This document shows, piece by piece, positions 1-8,247 of a stretch of 64,000 nucleotides of DNA. A program made the position numbers and the translations under genes. Position 1 is the stretch's first letter; each line of letters opens with the position of its first letter. Under the pieces are notes generated by a model. The model had not been told where the DNA came from. It was given only the letters and a program-made list of their open reading frames with translations, and ran no database searches. Origin of the DNA: Oceanospirillum sp048270425 (GTDB lineage Bacteria > Pseudomonadota > Gammaproteobacteria > Pseudomonadales > Halomonadaceae); assembly GCA_048270425.1 (NCBI GenBank), contig JBLWSY010000001.1, forward strand, positions 310,001 through 374,000, in the 5' to 3' direction.

Positions 1-1446
1 TTAGGAGACTTCTCTGTTTACGAGAAAGATGCCCTGTTGCAACGTATTGAAAGCCGTCTGTATGGCATGCCGGAAGTGGAAGCGATGTATGCCCGCTCCT
101 TTGCTGCCGCCGGTGGTCAGTTAGCAGAAGACGTGATAGGCGTTATTCAGTTCCGCTTTACCGACTGGGATACCCGCCGTCCGGCCAATGAGATTCTGGA
201 CGATATGCGAGAGCGAACCAAAGATATTCCCGGTGTGATCTTTGAATTCCGTAAGCAGGAAGGTGGTCCGCCGTCCGGTAAGCCAGTGGAACTGCGCATC
301 AGTGGTAACGATCCCCAGGAGATTAATTCTGCCGTTGCGCAAACCCGTCAGATTATGGATGAGCTGGGTGGCTTTGCCGATGTAAATGACGACCGTGCCC
401 TGCCAGGAATCGAATGGCGCTTTGAGGTGGATCGTGCGAAAGCGGCTCAATACGGGGCAACGGTTGCCAGTGTCGGCAATGCGGTTCAGCTGGTGAGCAA
501 TGGCCTGAAACTGGCCAGCTACCGGCCGGAAGATGCCAGCGATGAAGTGGATATCCGTATCCGCTTGCCGGAATACGCCCGTACGCTGGATCAGCTCAAC
601 CGTCAGAGCCTGAACACGCCCTACGGTCAGGTACCGTTGAGTAACTTTGTCACGCTTACGCCAGCACCTAAGACCGGTATTCTCCGTCGTCTGGACGGTA
701 AGCGAACCATTACTATTTCCGGTGATGTGGCAGAAGGTGAACAGGTCAACGAGCGCCTGATCGCCCTGAAAGGTCGTCTGGATGAACTACCGGATACAGT
801 ATCTGTCACCTTTGGCGGTGAGGATGCGGATCAGAAAGAGTCCATGGTATTTCTGATCGGTGCCTTTGTCGTAGCGATTCTGCTGATGATGCTGATCCTG
901 ATTATTCAGTTCAACAGCATTTATCAAACCTTGCTGGTGCTCTCTGCGATCATCTTTTCGACCGCGGGTGTTTTATTGGGGCTACTGGTCAACGGTCAGG
1001 CGTTCGGCGTTGTGATGGTAGGTATGGGTATTATTGCCCTGGCGGGTATTGTGGTGAACAACAATATCGTACTGATCGATACCTATAACCGGATTCGTTC
1101 AGAAGGCTTCAGCGCCTTTGAAGCCGCTTTGGAAACCGGCTGTATGCGTCTTCGTCCGGTACTGCTGACCGCTTTGACTACGGTGCTGGGACTTATGCCT
1201 ATGGTACTGGGAGTCAATGTGAATCTGGTGGAACACAGCCTCGGTTGGGGTGCGCCATCGACACAATGGTGGACCCAGCTGTCCAGTGCTATTGCCGGTG
1301 GTCTGGCGTTTGCCACTGTTCTGACTCTGTTGCTGACCCCTTGTATGTTGGTTTTGGGTGATGGTTTTGCGAATAACCGTGTTTTCAGGCTGTTTCGCAG
1401 ACATTTTTCACGAAAAGCTACAAAAACTATAACTTTATCACACTAG
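1..1446 (+). CDS. RND efflux transporter permease, 3' part (AcrB/AcrD/AcrF family)
   Basis: The reading frame is open from base 1, so the 5' part lies outside the window and any apparent start near base 37 is internal. The 481 visible residues cover the second periplasmic (porter) half and the C-terminal membrane half of an inner-membrane RND pump, which would use proton flow to export drugs, metals or lipids. Seen directly: a soluble stretch of about 275 residues, then hydrophobic helices starting near FLIGAFVVAILLMM. The segment GIVVNNNIVLIDTYNR followed by RLRPVLLTALTTVLGLMP is typical of RND helices 10-11. The protein ends soon after LLLTPCMLVL with a short basic tail. The adaptor and outer-membrane partners are not in the window. 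Substrate cannot be told. Family assignment is secure. Confidence 0.93.
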   Translation, partial: LGDFSVYEKDALLQRIESRLYGMPEVEAMYARSFAAAGGQLAEDVIGVIQFRFTDWDTRRPANEILDDMRERTKDIPGVIFEFRKQEGGPPSGKPVELRISGNDPQEINSAVAQTRQIMDELGGFADVNDDRALPGIEWRFEVDRAKAAQYGATVASVGNAVQLVSNGLKLASYRPEDASDEVDIRIRLPEYARTLDQLNRQSLNTPYGQVPLSNFVTLTPAPKTGILRRLDGKRTITISGDVAEGEQVNERLIALKGRLDELPDTVSVTFGGEDADQKESMVFLIGAFVVAILLMMLILIIQFNSIYQTLLVLSAIIFSTAGVLLGLLVNGQAFGVVMVGMGIIALAGIVVNNNIVLIDTYNRIRSEGFSAFEAALETGCMRLRPVLLTALTTVLGLMPMVLGVNVNLVEHSLGWGAPSTQWWTQLSSAIAGGLAFATVLTLLLTPCMLVLGDGFANNRVFRLFRRHFSRKATKTITLSH

Positions 1447-1478
1447 TCAGTAGCTACTCTGATCTAGAATATTTCTAC

Positions 1479-1510
1479 CCAAAGGCAGGCTATAACCCTG
1501 CCTTTGGTTT
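1479..1510 (+). terminator. Intrinsic terminator after the RND permease
   Basis: An 11-bp inverted repeat, CCAAAGGCAGG at 1479-1489 and CCTGCCTTTGG at 1497-1507, has a 7-base loop and is followed by TTTATAT. It lies 33 bases past the permease stop and probably ends that transcript. Confidence 0.75.
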
Positions 1511-1565
1511 ATATGCATAAGGCTTTGTATCGTTTTAATGCGGGGTCGTTATAGGAGTAGCAGGG

Positions 1566-2483
1566 ATGTGGTTCAAGGCAGCAGGAATCTTTTTTGCCAT
1601 TATATTTGTCGCTTTTGTTTTTTTGTTGGGGTGTCAGTCTCAGTGGCAAAGACGCACCGAACAGCTGGTACAGGATTTCTATAAACAAGAGTCAGCGGCT
1701 GAAATGCGCACGCAGGCTACAAATGGGGCGGATACGCTCCTGGTGTATCAGCCGGAAAAAGAGTTGCCGGGGTTGCCTGGGCCTGTGCAGCGTTTTTTTC
1801 AGACCGTTCTAACCCCTCAGCAGCCGTTGGTCGCCCATATTACACTCAGTCAAAAGGGCCAAATAAATCTCTCCCCTGCTGATCAGGAAGCTGATGCCTG
1901 GAAAGGCTTTTCAGCCCGGCAGGATGTGATCATGCATTCCCCGCGCTTTATCTGGCAGGCTAAGGTTTCCATGGCTCCCGGTATCAATGCCTATGTGATC
2001 GACAGTTACAATCAGGGGCGCGGTTGGCTGCAGGCAAAGGTGATGGGGCTGGTTACCGTGGCAGAAGAAGAGGGCCGTGGTGATATTGCGGAGGGTGAAC
2101 TGATGCGTTTTTTAGCGGAAAGCCCCTGGTATCCCACCCGCTTGCTGCCTTCTCAGGGCGTGCAGTGGCAGGAGATCGATGACACCTGCGCTGAGGCAAG
2201 GTTGGCGGTTGCAGGGCAGGAGGTTGCTCTGACCTTTATCTTCAACGATCAGGGGCTGATCGAAACGGTGAAAGCTGAAAGTCGCTACCGCGAGAATATC
2301 GATGGTGAAGCTGTCTATGCCCCCTGGGTAGGTCACTTTTCTGATTATGGTAAGGTTGAAGGCATGTTACTGCCACACAGTGCAAAGGTCGGCTGGGTAT
2401 CATCCGCGGGTGAATGGCAGGCCTATTGGCAGGGGGTGGTGACGGATTGGGATATCCGCTTCTATCCCATCGCTGTTCGATAA
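1566..2483 (+). CDS. DUF6544-family protein, probably envelope-anchored
   Basis: This 305-residue protein begins with one hydrophobic segment (about residues 5-22) ending in LLGC. It could be a signal anchor or a weak lipobox (acylated Cys near residue 23), which would place the rest in the periplasm. The motif LPGPVQRFFQTVL around residues 62-75, the following WKGFSARQ segment and the later YAPWVGHFSDYG segment resemble the DUF6544 (formerly DUF6920) family, whose function is unknown. It is transcribed alone, between an upstream terminator and the DUF2431 gene. A run of GGAG precedes the ATG. No catalytic motif was recognised and no function is proposed. Confidence 0.7.
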   Translation: MWFKAAGIFFAIIFVAFVFLLGCQSQWQRRTEQLVQDFYKQESAAEMRTQATNGADTLLVYQPEKELPGLPGPVQRFFQTVLTPQQPLVAHITLSQKGQINLSPADQEADAWKGFSARQDVIMHSPRFIWQAKVSMAPGINAYVIDSYNQGRGWLQAKVMGLVTVAEEEGRGDIAEGELMRFLAESPWYPTRLLPSQGVQWQEIDDTCAEARLAVAGQEVALTFIFNDQGLIETVKAESRYRENIDGEAVYAPWVGHFSDYGKVEGMLLPHSAKVGWVSSAGEWQAYWQGVVTDWDIRFYPIAVR

Positions 2484-2566
2484 CTGATAGAATTCGGCCC
2501 TTTTCGGGCATCCGGCGCTCAGATTGATTCCCCCGGATGTCGTTGTTGTTCTGCAAGGGCTCTTCA

Positions 2567-3430
2567 ATGTATCTCGATCCAAACTGGCGCATTCTCACCG
2601 TAGGGGATGGCGATCTCTCCTTTTCATTGTCACTGAATCAGATGTTGGCTCAGTCACCCGATGCCAAAGGCTCAGTGTCCGCCAGCGTGCTGGATCAGGA
2701 GGAAGAGCTTCTGGCCAAGTATCAGGATTGTGCTTTCCATGAGCTTAAGCAGCAGGGGAGTGAGGTGTTTACTGCCCTTGATATCACTAACGGTGCAACC
2801 TGGCCGGAGAGCCTTCAAGGCCGTTTTGATGCCCTGATTTTTCAGTTTCCTCTGATTCCTTCCTTCACCAGTAAAGAAGCCTTTGAAAAGGCCGGTGGCC
2901 TTACGACTAATCTGCTGAACCGCCGCCTGCTGCGTCTTTATCTGCAACACGCTTTCAGTTTCTTTCTGGATCCGAAGGGCGCACAACTGGCACTGATCAG
3001 CTCTAAAGATCTGAAACCCTACAGCCAGTGGGATCTGGAGTGCGGTATTCATCTGGATCTGGAACACCAAGGCCAGCCGGTTCAGCTGCTGGGTATGCGG
3101 CCGTTTCTGCAAAGCGATTTTGATGGCTACCGGATTCGTAATGTGGATCGTGATAAACAGATCCGTGGCACCAAAGGCACCACTTACTATTGGAGTGTAA
3201 AGCCTGCGGCTTCCTACCCGGATCAGCAGCTGATTGAGCAGTTAATTTCACCCACCCACCCCGTCGGTGAGCCGGTATCCGAGCATTACTGCAACTGGTG
3301 CAAAACCGGACCTTTTGCCTCAGCCGAAGATCGTCAGGGGCACCTTGAATCCCGCCGCCACAGCAACATGCAGGCTTTGGACGACGACTGGCGGGCGTTT
3401 TTGGCGGGTCGTTACAGGGTGAAGAAATAG
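2567..3430 (+). CDS. DUF2431 (BMT5-like) Rossmann methyltransferase-like protein with C-terminal zinc-finger-like motif
   Basis: The start at 2567 gives a 287-residue protein opening with MYLDPNWRILTVGDGDLSFS. The ILTVGDGDLSFS motif is the hallmark of the DUF2431/BMT5-like fold, best known from eukaryotic 25S rRNA uridine-N3 methyltransferases. The segment FDALIFQFPLIPS fits the acidic/aromatic substrate strand of that fold. An upstream in-frame ATG at 2537 is less likely because the family motif starts at once from 2567. Near the C-terminus is C-x2-C-x13-H-x5-H (starting HYCNWCKTG), resembling a C2H2 or U1-type zinc finger. RNA methylation is a family-based guess; the substrate is unknown. 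Confidence 0.75.
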   Translation: MYLDPNWRILTVGDGDLSFSLSLNQMLAQSPDAKGSVSASVLDQEEELLAKYQDCAFHELKQQGSEVFTALDITNGATWPESLQGRFDALIFQFPLIPSFTSKEAFEKAGGLTTNLLNRRLLRLYLQHAFSFFLDPKGAQLALISSKDLKPYSQWDLECGIHLDLEHQGQPVQLLGMRPFLQSDFDGYRIRNVDRDKQIRGTKGTTYYWSVKPAASYPDQQLIEQLISPTHPVGEPVSEHYCNWCKTGPFASAEDRQGHLESRRHSNMQALDDDWRAFLAGRYRVKK

Positions 3431-3458
3431 TCTTTCACTTCAATGGATTGCTGGAGTA

Positions 3459-4217
3459 TTAACGCGCCGCAATCCCTTCCGCTATCAGCTTAACTCCGGT
3501 GACAAACAGCAAGCCGTAGCAGGCCATATAGAACCAGAAATCATTGATGCGTTTGTGCAGGTACATACCGAAGTAAACGCCCACAGGTGCGAAGATCAGT
3601 AGCGCCAGTGAGGTCATCAGGTTAGTGCTGTCCAGCAGTCCCAGCCAGGCATAAGGGATCAGCTTGGTGAAGTTCACCACCGCAAAGAAGATTACCGTGG
3701 TTCCCACAAACAGCGTTTTATCCAGCTTTTGCGGCAGCATATAGATATTCATCGGCGGGCCACCGGCGTGAACACTAAAGCTGGTAAAACCTGCCAAAGC
3801 CCCCCAGAAAGAGCCTTTAACCGCATCAGCCTGAGTGACCTTTTCCGGCTTACGGTGCAGCTTTTGCCAGGCGTAATTCAGGGTGAAAAGGGTCGCGATC
3901 AGGCCGATCATCAGCTTGATATGTTGTTCCGTCAGACTGCTGAAACTGAGCGCCCCTAAAATAATGCCCAAAACGGCTGCCGGCAGCAGAATCTTCAGGT
4001 TGGTTTTATCGTACTTACCGCGAAATCCCCACAGACCAATCAGATCCATGGCGCAGAGAATGGGCAGCATAATCGCCGCTGCCTGAAAGGGCGGAATCGC
4101 CAGTGACATAATCGGCACTGCGACCATGCCAAGACCTCCGCCCATACCGCCTTTCGAGATACCCACGATCAGCACCGCGGGAATAGCAACCAGATAAAAC
4201 AGAGGATCATCGATCAT
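3459..4217 (-). CDS. TauE/SafE-family membrane permease
   Basis: This inner-membrane protein of about 252 residues has roughly eight hydrophobic helices arranged as two similar halves. The first half carries GISKGGMGGGLGMVAVPIM, typical of TauE/SafE (UPF0721) permeases; the second half has FTSFSVHAGGPPMNIYM. Family members export sulfite, sulfoacetate or related small organosulfur anions, but the substrate here is unknown. I chose the ATG at 4215-4217 because AGGA lies about 8 bases upstream; an in-frame ATG 11 codons earlier lacks this. It sits 135 bases downstream of a LysR regulator on the same strand, which may control it. Confidence 0.85.
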   Translation of the reverse strand: MIDDPLFYLVAIPAVLIVGISKGGMGGGLGMVAVPIMSLAIPPFQAAAIMLPILCAMDLIGLWGFRGKYDKTNLKILLPAAVLGIILGALSFSSLTEQHIKLMIGLIATLFTLNYAWQKLHRKPEKVTQADAVKGSFWGALAGFTSFSVHAGGPPMNIYMLPQKLDKTLFVGTTVIFFAVVNFTKLIPYAWLGLLDSTNLMTSLALLIFAPVGVYFGMYLHKRINDFWFYMACYGLLFVTGVKLIAEGIAAR

Positions 4218-4352
4218 AAAGTGTCCTAGATGACGAATGGGGGATATCAATTGACGATCAGTTTAGAGAGCAGAACCGAGGGAAGGTAGGCGGGACAAAC
4301 TATATGAGCTATAAGTCAGGCTTATGAATGAGGTGGTGTAAGAGGAGCGGCA

Positions 4353-5231
4353 TTAGCTCCGGTTACAGTAGCTTTTCAGCTGATCAATAAAACACTGGGT
4401 GATCGGTTGGATCGCTTTGCCATAGCGGGTAACCAGCATCAGCGACAGGGTGATATCCAGATTGTTAACCTCGGCGAAGGCGAGTCCCGGTTGCTGTTCA
4501 GCGACGTAACGGGGGGCAAAACAAACCCCTGATCCCCGGCGTGCGAGATTGAGCATGGCATCGACGGTTTCCACTTCCATGGCGACATTTAACGGTTGAT
4601 CCGCAAAGGCGGTATCGACGGCCCTGCGCAGTGCATAGCCCTTGGGGAAGAGCATAGTCGGCGTGTTTGATGGTAGTTCGCCATCCTGTTGCAAACGCTC
4701 TGCCGCGGGGTGATTCTCCGCAAAGATCGCCACCAGTTTTTCATCGTGGATCAGTTCTCCATCCAGCTCTGGCGGCAAGACCATGGTGCTGTGTACCAGT
4801 CCGAAATCCACCGTACGATTGTAAGTCAGTTGAATCACTTCCTGACTGCTGCGGGCATGCAGCTGAAAACGTACATCCGGGTTTTCAGCGGCGTGCTGAC
4901 TGATAAGCGGTGTTAATAGATAGGAGAGCGCGGTGTGGGGGCCTGCAATAGCGATAGTGCCTTCGATAACCCCTTCCTGAAACTGCAGTTCGCGGATCGC
5001 CTGATCCACGTCGCTGAAGAGGGGGTAAACCTTGCCCCAGAGCTGGCGACCGGCTGCGGTCAGCTGAATGCCCCGGCCGATACGGGAGAAGAGCGCAATG
5101 CCCATCTCCTGTTCCAGCTTGCGGATCTGCTGGCTGAGTGCCGGTTGAGACAGCCCTAAACGCTCGGCAGCACCGGTAAAACTGCCTTCCTCGGCACACA
5201 CCAGAAAATAACGCAGTTGCAGATCAGACAT
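4353..5231 (-). CDS. LysR-family transcriptional regulator
   Basis: The 292-residue protein has a winged HTH at residues 1-60 (LRYFLVCAEEGSFTGAAERL, then LSQPALSQQIRKLE) and a periplasmic-binding-protein-like effector domain from about residue 90. AAGGA sits 6 bases before the ATG. It is encoded just upstream of the TauE/SafE permease on the same strand, and the DUF3429 gene lies upstream of it with only 27 bases between. The likely role is activation or repression of the neighbouring transporter in response to a small anion; the effector is not predictable from the sequence. Confidence 0.9.
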   Translation of the reverse strand: MSDLQLRYFLVCAEEGSFTGAAERLGLSQPALSQQIRKLEQEMGIALFSRIGRGIQLTAAGRQLWGKVYPLFSDVDQAIRELQFQEGVIEGTIAIAGPHTALSYLLTPLISQHAAENPDVRFQLHARSSQEVIQLTYNRTVDFGLVHSTMVLPPELDGELIHDEKLVAIFAENHPAAERLQQDGELPSNTPTMLFPKGYALRRAVDTAFADQPLNVAMEVETVDAMLNLARRGSGVCFAPRYVAEQQPGLAFAEVNNLDITLSLMLVTRYGKAIQPITQCFIDQLKSYCNRS

Positions 5232-5258
5232 TGGAATTCCTTTTCGGAGCGACAGGGG

Positions 5259-5705
5259 TCAACCCAGTGTGAAGGCGAGTATCAGGCTCAGTGCGGCGCC
5301 GGAAGAGAGCCGTAAGCGGAGTTTTATAAACTGATCGCCATAATCCTCACTCAGGGTTTTGTATTCATAGAGCCAGAGCAGCGCGAAGGATAAGCCAGCA
5401 GCGGCAGTCCAATCAATGTTTGGGAAGAGCAGCCAACACCAGCTCCAGAGCATGCCACCCAACGCCACTACGGCTATATGGCTGGTTTGAGGGCGTTTCA
5501 GACTGACAAACCAGATCACTCCGCAGAGAAAACTGAAAATCAGGGCGGCGTAACTGATCAGCGCAGGGCGGGCAAAGCTGAATCCTGCGATGGTGAACAG
5601 GCTAAGGGCAATAAAGGGTATCAGGCCGGTATAACCACCCCAGTTATGCCACTGGCTGAGGGAGATGGCCGGATCAGAAGAATGGGGGCGTGTGGTGTCT
5701 TGCAT
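5259..5705 (-). CDS. DUF3429 integral membrane protein
   Basis: A protein of about 148 residues with five predicted hydrophobic segments. The opening WGGYTGLIPFIALSLFTI and the following ALIFSFLCGVIWF match the DUF3429 family of small inner-membrane proteins with unknown function. I chose the ATG at 5703-5705; a GTG four codons upstream is possible, but a GGAG would then touch the start. It precedes the lysR gene by 27 bases on the same strand, so the two may be cotranscribed. Confidence 0.75.
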   Translation of the reverse strand: MQDTTRPHSSDPAISLSQWHNWGGYTGLIPFIALSLFTIAGFSFARPALISYAALIFSFLCGVIWFVSLKRPQTSHIAVVALGGMLWSWCWLLFPNIDWTAAAGLSFALLWLYEYKTLSEDYGDQFIKLRLRLSSGAALSLILAFTLG

Positions 5706-5799
5706 GGCGGGAATCACTCCGGTTGATCTTATCTCAGCTGCTTACGAAACAGGCAAAAAACAGATCAACCGGTGTGTGTTTTACTCAGAGCGAATCAGC

Positions 5800-6996
5800 T
5801 TATTGATTATTCGCCGTGTCATCTGAGGAATCATCATCGCCCAGATGATCATCAAGTCTGCCGCTGAATGCATCGGCCTCAGTGTCTGTTGCGATATCGG
5901 TGCGAGGCAACTGCGCCTGATCGGCCGGTACGTCCCAGCTGATCTCAGACCATTCCAGATGCTCTTCTGGTGTCAGGAAGCTCCACGCAAGAATACGGCT
6001 GATCTTATTGCCCTGAGCCATCTCCAGCACTTTGGACTGAGCCACACCCGCATCCGCCAGCAGTTGCTGAAGTTCCGGCAGGTGTTCCTTGCGGGATACC
6101 AGACTGGTAAACCAGAGGCACTGACCAGCAAAGTCTTTGCTCTCTTCGATCATGGTTTGCAGAAAGCCCACTTCGCCGCCTTCACACCACAGCTCCGGCT
6201 GTTGTCCGCCAAAGTTCAGCGGGGCTTTACCGGTTTCGTTCAGCACCGCATCATCTTTAGCCAGATTGTCCACTTTGCGCTGACTGGCTGCCTGAGCTTC
6301 TTCCGCAGAGCCGTGGAACGGCGGGTTGCACAGGGTCAGATCAAAGGTCTCTTTCTTACCGATCACGCCATGGAAGATATGCTGACTGTCGGCCTGTTTA
6401 CGGCAACGAACACGACCGGACAGGTTACGGTTCATCTTAACCAGCTGTTTTGCCGTGTTGTAGGCCACATCGCTGGAATCAGAAGCAACAAATGACCAGC
6501 CATAAGCCTGACTACCGATAATCGGGTAGATGCAGTTCGCACCCGTGCCGATATCCAAAGCGGTGATCTTTTTGCCTTTTGGCGGCTCTTTACGCTGACC
6601 AGACAGCATCAGGAGGTCTGCCAGGTTGTGAATGTAATCGGCACGGCCCGGAACCGCCGGGCAGAGGTAACCCGGTGGAATATCCCAGAACTGAATACCG
6701 TAAAACTGATACAGCAGCCCGGTATTGAGCATCTTCACTGCATCGGCATCACTGAAATCGATAGAGGTGTCGCCACGGGGTGTGGTGATCAGTTTCTCTT
6801 TAAGCGCAGGCACCAGCTGGCACAGGCGGTTGAAATCGTACTTGTCGCTTTTACCTTCGCTGCCGCGATGAGGATTGCGCGGGTGCAGACCGGTGACTTT
6901 GGACTGCTGCTTTTTGATTGCTTTCTCTTTGGCTGCTTTCGCCTGCTGCCAGGGGTTAACTTTTTTAGACGGGGCGGAGCTTTTGGATGCAGGCAT
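5800..6996 (-). CDS. rlmF: 23S rRNA (adenine(1618)-N6)-methyltransferase RlmF
   Basis: This protein methylates N6 of A1618 in 23S rRNA using S-adenosylmethionine. The 398 residues contain a basic, Lys-rich N-terminal tail (residues 1-50), then HPRNPHRG and YDFNRL typical of RlmF/YbiN. The SAM motif is LDIGTGANCIYP and the adenine-N6 catalytic motif is NPPFH at about residues 224-228. The C-terminal 40 residues are acidic (many D and E, ending DDDSSDDTANNQ), longer than in the E. coli enzyme. It is monocistronic, between the DUF3429 and Lrp genes. GGAA lies about 7 bases before the ATG. Confidence 0.93.
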   Translation of the reverse strand: MPASKSSAPSKKVNPWQQAKAAKEKAIKKQQSKVTGLHPRNPHRGSEGKSDKYDFNRLCQLVPALKEKLITTPRGDTSIDFSDADAVKMLNTGLLYQFYGIQFWDIPPGYLCPAVPGRADYIHNLADLLMLSGQRKEPPKGKKITALDIGTGANCIYPIIGSQAYGWSFVASDSSDVAYNTAKQLVKMNRNLSGRVRCRKQADSQHIFHGVIGKKETFDLTLCNPPFHGSAEEAQAASQRKVDNLAKDDAVLNETGKAPLNFGGQQPELWCEGGEVGFLQTMIEESKDFAGQCLWFTSLVSRKEHLPELQQLLADAGVAQSKVLEMAQGNKISRILAWSFLTPEEHLEWSEISWDVPADQAQLPRTDIATDTEADAFSGRLDDHLGDDDSSDDTANNQ

Positions 6997-7156
6997 GACA
7001 GATTCCGTTAACGATAAAAGTAAATAAAACTTTGCTGATCAATACAGCATAAACGCTGGTGTAAAAAAGGCTGCGCATTCTACCTTAAATTGCACGCCCG
7101 CCCCAGAAAAGCCTGCACTTGCGGTTAGCCTATTGGTATTTCAACTCAACCTTAAA

Positions 7157-7633
7157 TCAGCCCAAATGCCTTAGAGAGACAGCAGTCGTATCTACTACAC
7201 GCTTCATCACAAAGCTGGAATGAACGCCGGTTACACCGGGGATCTGAGTAATGGTGTTCAGCAGAAATTCCTGAAAGTACTCCATATCCGGCACCACGAC
7301 TTTAACCGTGTAATCGGCGCTCTGGCCGGTGACCAGATAGCACTCGACGACTTCGGGGCAACGGCTGACCACTTTGTCGAAGGCTTCAAAACGATCCGGC
7401 GTGTGACGATCCAGTGCGATCTGAATATAGGCGGTCAGTTTCAGATCCAGCTTGGAGCGGTTCAGTCGCGCGACATAACGATCAATAAAGCCTGCTTCTT
7501 CCAGCTGTTTCACCCGACGGGAACAGGGTGACGGAGACAGACCAACCTTTTCCGCCAGATCCTGATTGCTGATACGGCTGTCTTCCTGCAGGGCTTCGAG
7601 AATGCGGCGGTCGGTACGGTCGAGCTTGATCAT
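7157..7633 (-). CDS. Lrp/AsnC-family transcriptional regulator
   Basis: The 158-residue protein has an N-terminal HTH (LDRTDRRILEALQEDSRISNQ, then VGLSPSPCSRRVKQLE) followed by the RAM/AsnC ligand-binding domain, including VVECYLVTGQSADY and the later MEYFQEFLLNTITQIPGV. Such proteins form dimers to octamers and respond to amino acids. GAGG lies 8 bases before the ATG. It is transcribed alone and divergently from leuA across a 614-bp gap, so a role in amino-acid gene control is plausible; its target is not shown by the sequence. Confidence 0.92.
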   Translation of the reverse strand: MIKLDRTDRRILEALQEDSRISNQDLAEKVGLSPSPCSRRVKQLEEAGFIDRYVARLNRSKLDLKLTAYIQIALDRHTPDRFEAFDKVVSRCPEVVECYLVTGQSADYTVKVVVPDMEYFQEFLLNTITQIPGVTGVHSSFVMKRVVDTTAVSLRHLG

Positions 7634-7715
7634 GGGCAGGGCCTCTAATGGAATGTTTCTTTATATATCTCGTAGCTAAAAGGTGATGCAGATACTTGCT
7701 ATTCAGCACGTTATT

Positions 7716-7796
7716 GATGGGCACGTTCACTGCGTGAACTTTGCCCATCCTACTCCGACATAGCGGTAGGATGGTGCAAAGCGAAGCGTGGCCATC
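7716..7796. repeat. Palindromic intergenic repeat (REP-like)
   Basis: Two imperfect inverted arms, GATGGGCACG... to ...CCCATCCTAC on the left and GTAGGATGG... to ...CGTGGCCATC on the right, flank a short centre. The left arm also contains its own small dyad (GTTCACTGCGTGAAC). The GTAGGATGG/CAAAGCGAAGCGTGG pattern resembles repeated palindromic elements common in gammaproteobacterial intergenic DNA. No other copy is in this window, so repetition in the genome is inferred. Confidence 0.5.
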
Positions 7797-7978
7797 TGTG
7801 TCGATGGTTCTGAATTGCAGGATTTGCTCAAATCTTGATGCTCAGTTTAGCCTGAAAGTTTCCAGTAAATATAAAATTGCTAAAAAATACAAATATTTGA
7901 AATAATATTGCGAAATCTAAAGTTTTTGGCGCGTTTTCGCAATCCTGATGCAGAACAATTTTTATATACTAGTTTCCG

Positions 7979-8026
7979 TTGGCAGCACTGGGCCTCGTTC
8001 TGTTATTGTTAAGCGATTATTGCTAG
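7979..8026 (+). CDS. Possible leucine-rich leader peptide of leuA
   Basis: A short frame would give about 15 residues starting with TTG and ending SDYC. Six Leu codons follow the start, including four in a row (CTG TTA TTG TTA at 8000-8011), as in leu attenuator peptides. It lies just after a possible -10 box and before the hairpin at 8064-8115. There is no ATG and no clear ribosome site, and an overlapping frame also contains three Leu codons, so this is a hypothesis. Confidence 0.25.
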   Translation: MAALGLVLLLLSDYC

Positions 8027-8063
8027 GCGTATCAGGAACTTACCTCATAAGGGACCTCACCAC

Positions 8064-8130
8064 GTGCAATACAGCGCTTCACAAGAGCCAGCTGATTAAG
8101 GGCAGCGTATTGCACCTGCCAACGCTTTTT
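8064..8130 (+). promoter_or_regulatory. leuA: Candidate attenuator-type hairpins in the leuA leader
   Basis: GTGCAATAC at 8064-8072 pairs perfectly with GTATTGCAC at 8107-8115, and the stem can extend inward with bulges. A competing small hairpin, GGCAG (8101-8105) with CTGCC (8116-8120), is followed by CTTTTT at 8125-8130. Overlapping alternative hairpins upstream of an amino-acid gene suggest attenuation. The T-run is six bases from the second stem, so the terminator is weak on paper. Confidence 0.4.
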
Positions 8131-8247
8131 AACCCGAAAGCGTCAAAGTGATTACAAAACAACCCGTGATAACTGAATTAAGAACGGCTGGAATTTGCGC
8201 AGACTGCAAGGCGCGACAACCAGACAAACCTATGTAAGGAGCTCACC

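Larger units (their letters stand above)
7634..8247. other. Long intergenic region between the Lrp-type gene and leuA
   Basis: This 614-bp stretch holds no convincing full-size gene. It contains a palindromic repeat (7716-7796), an AT-rich segment (7850-7925) that is a likely promoter zone, a TATACT at 7965-7970 that could be a -10 box, a short leucine-rich reading frame (7979-8026) and a strong hairpin (8064-8115) before the leuA ribosome site. The right-hand 280 bases look like a structured mRNA leader of leuA. Confidence 0.6.

Noticed and set aside
2537..2566. Upstream start for the DUF2431 gene
   Set aside because: The added ten residues are not family-like and the start at 2567 leads straight into the conserved motif.
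7948..8151. A 67-codon plus-strand frame in the leuA leader
   Set aside because: No ribosome site and no conserved-looking sequence; it overlaps the hairpin region that better fits an RNA leader.
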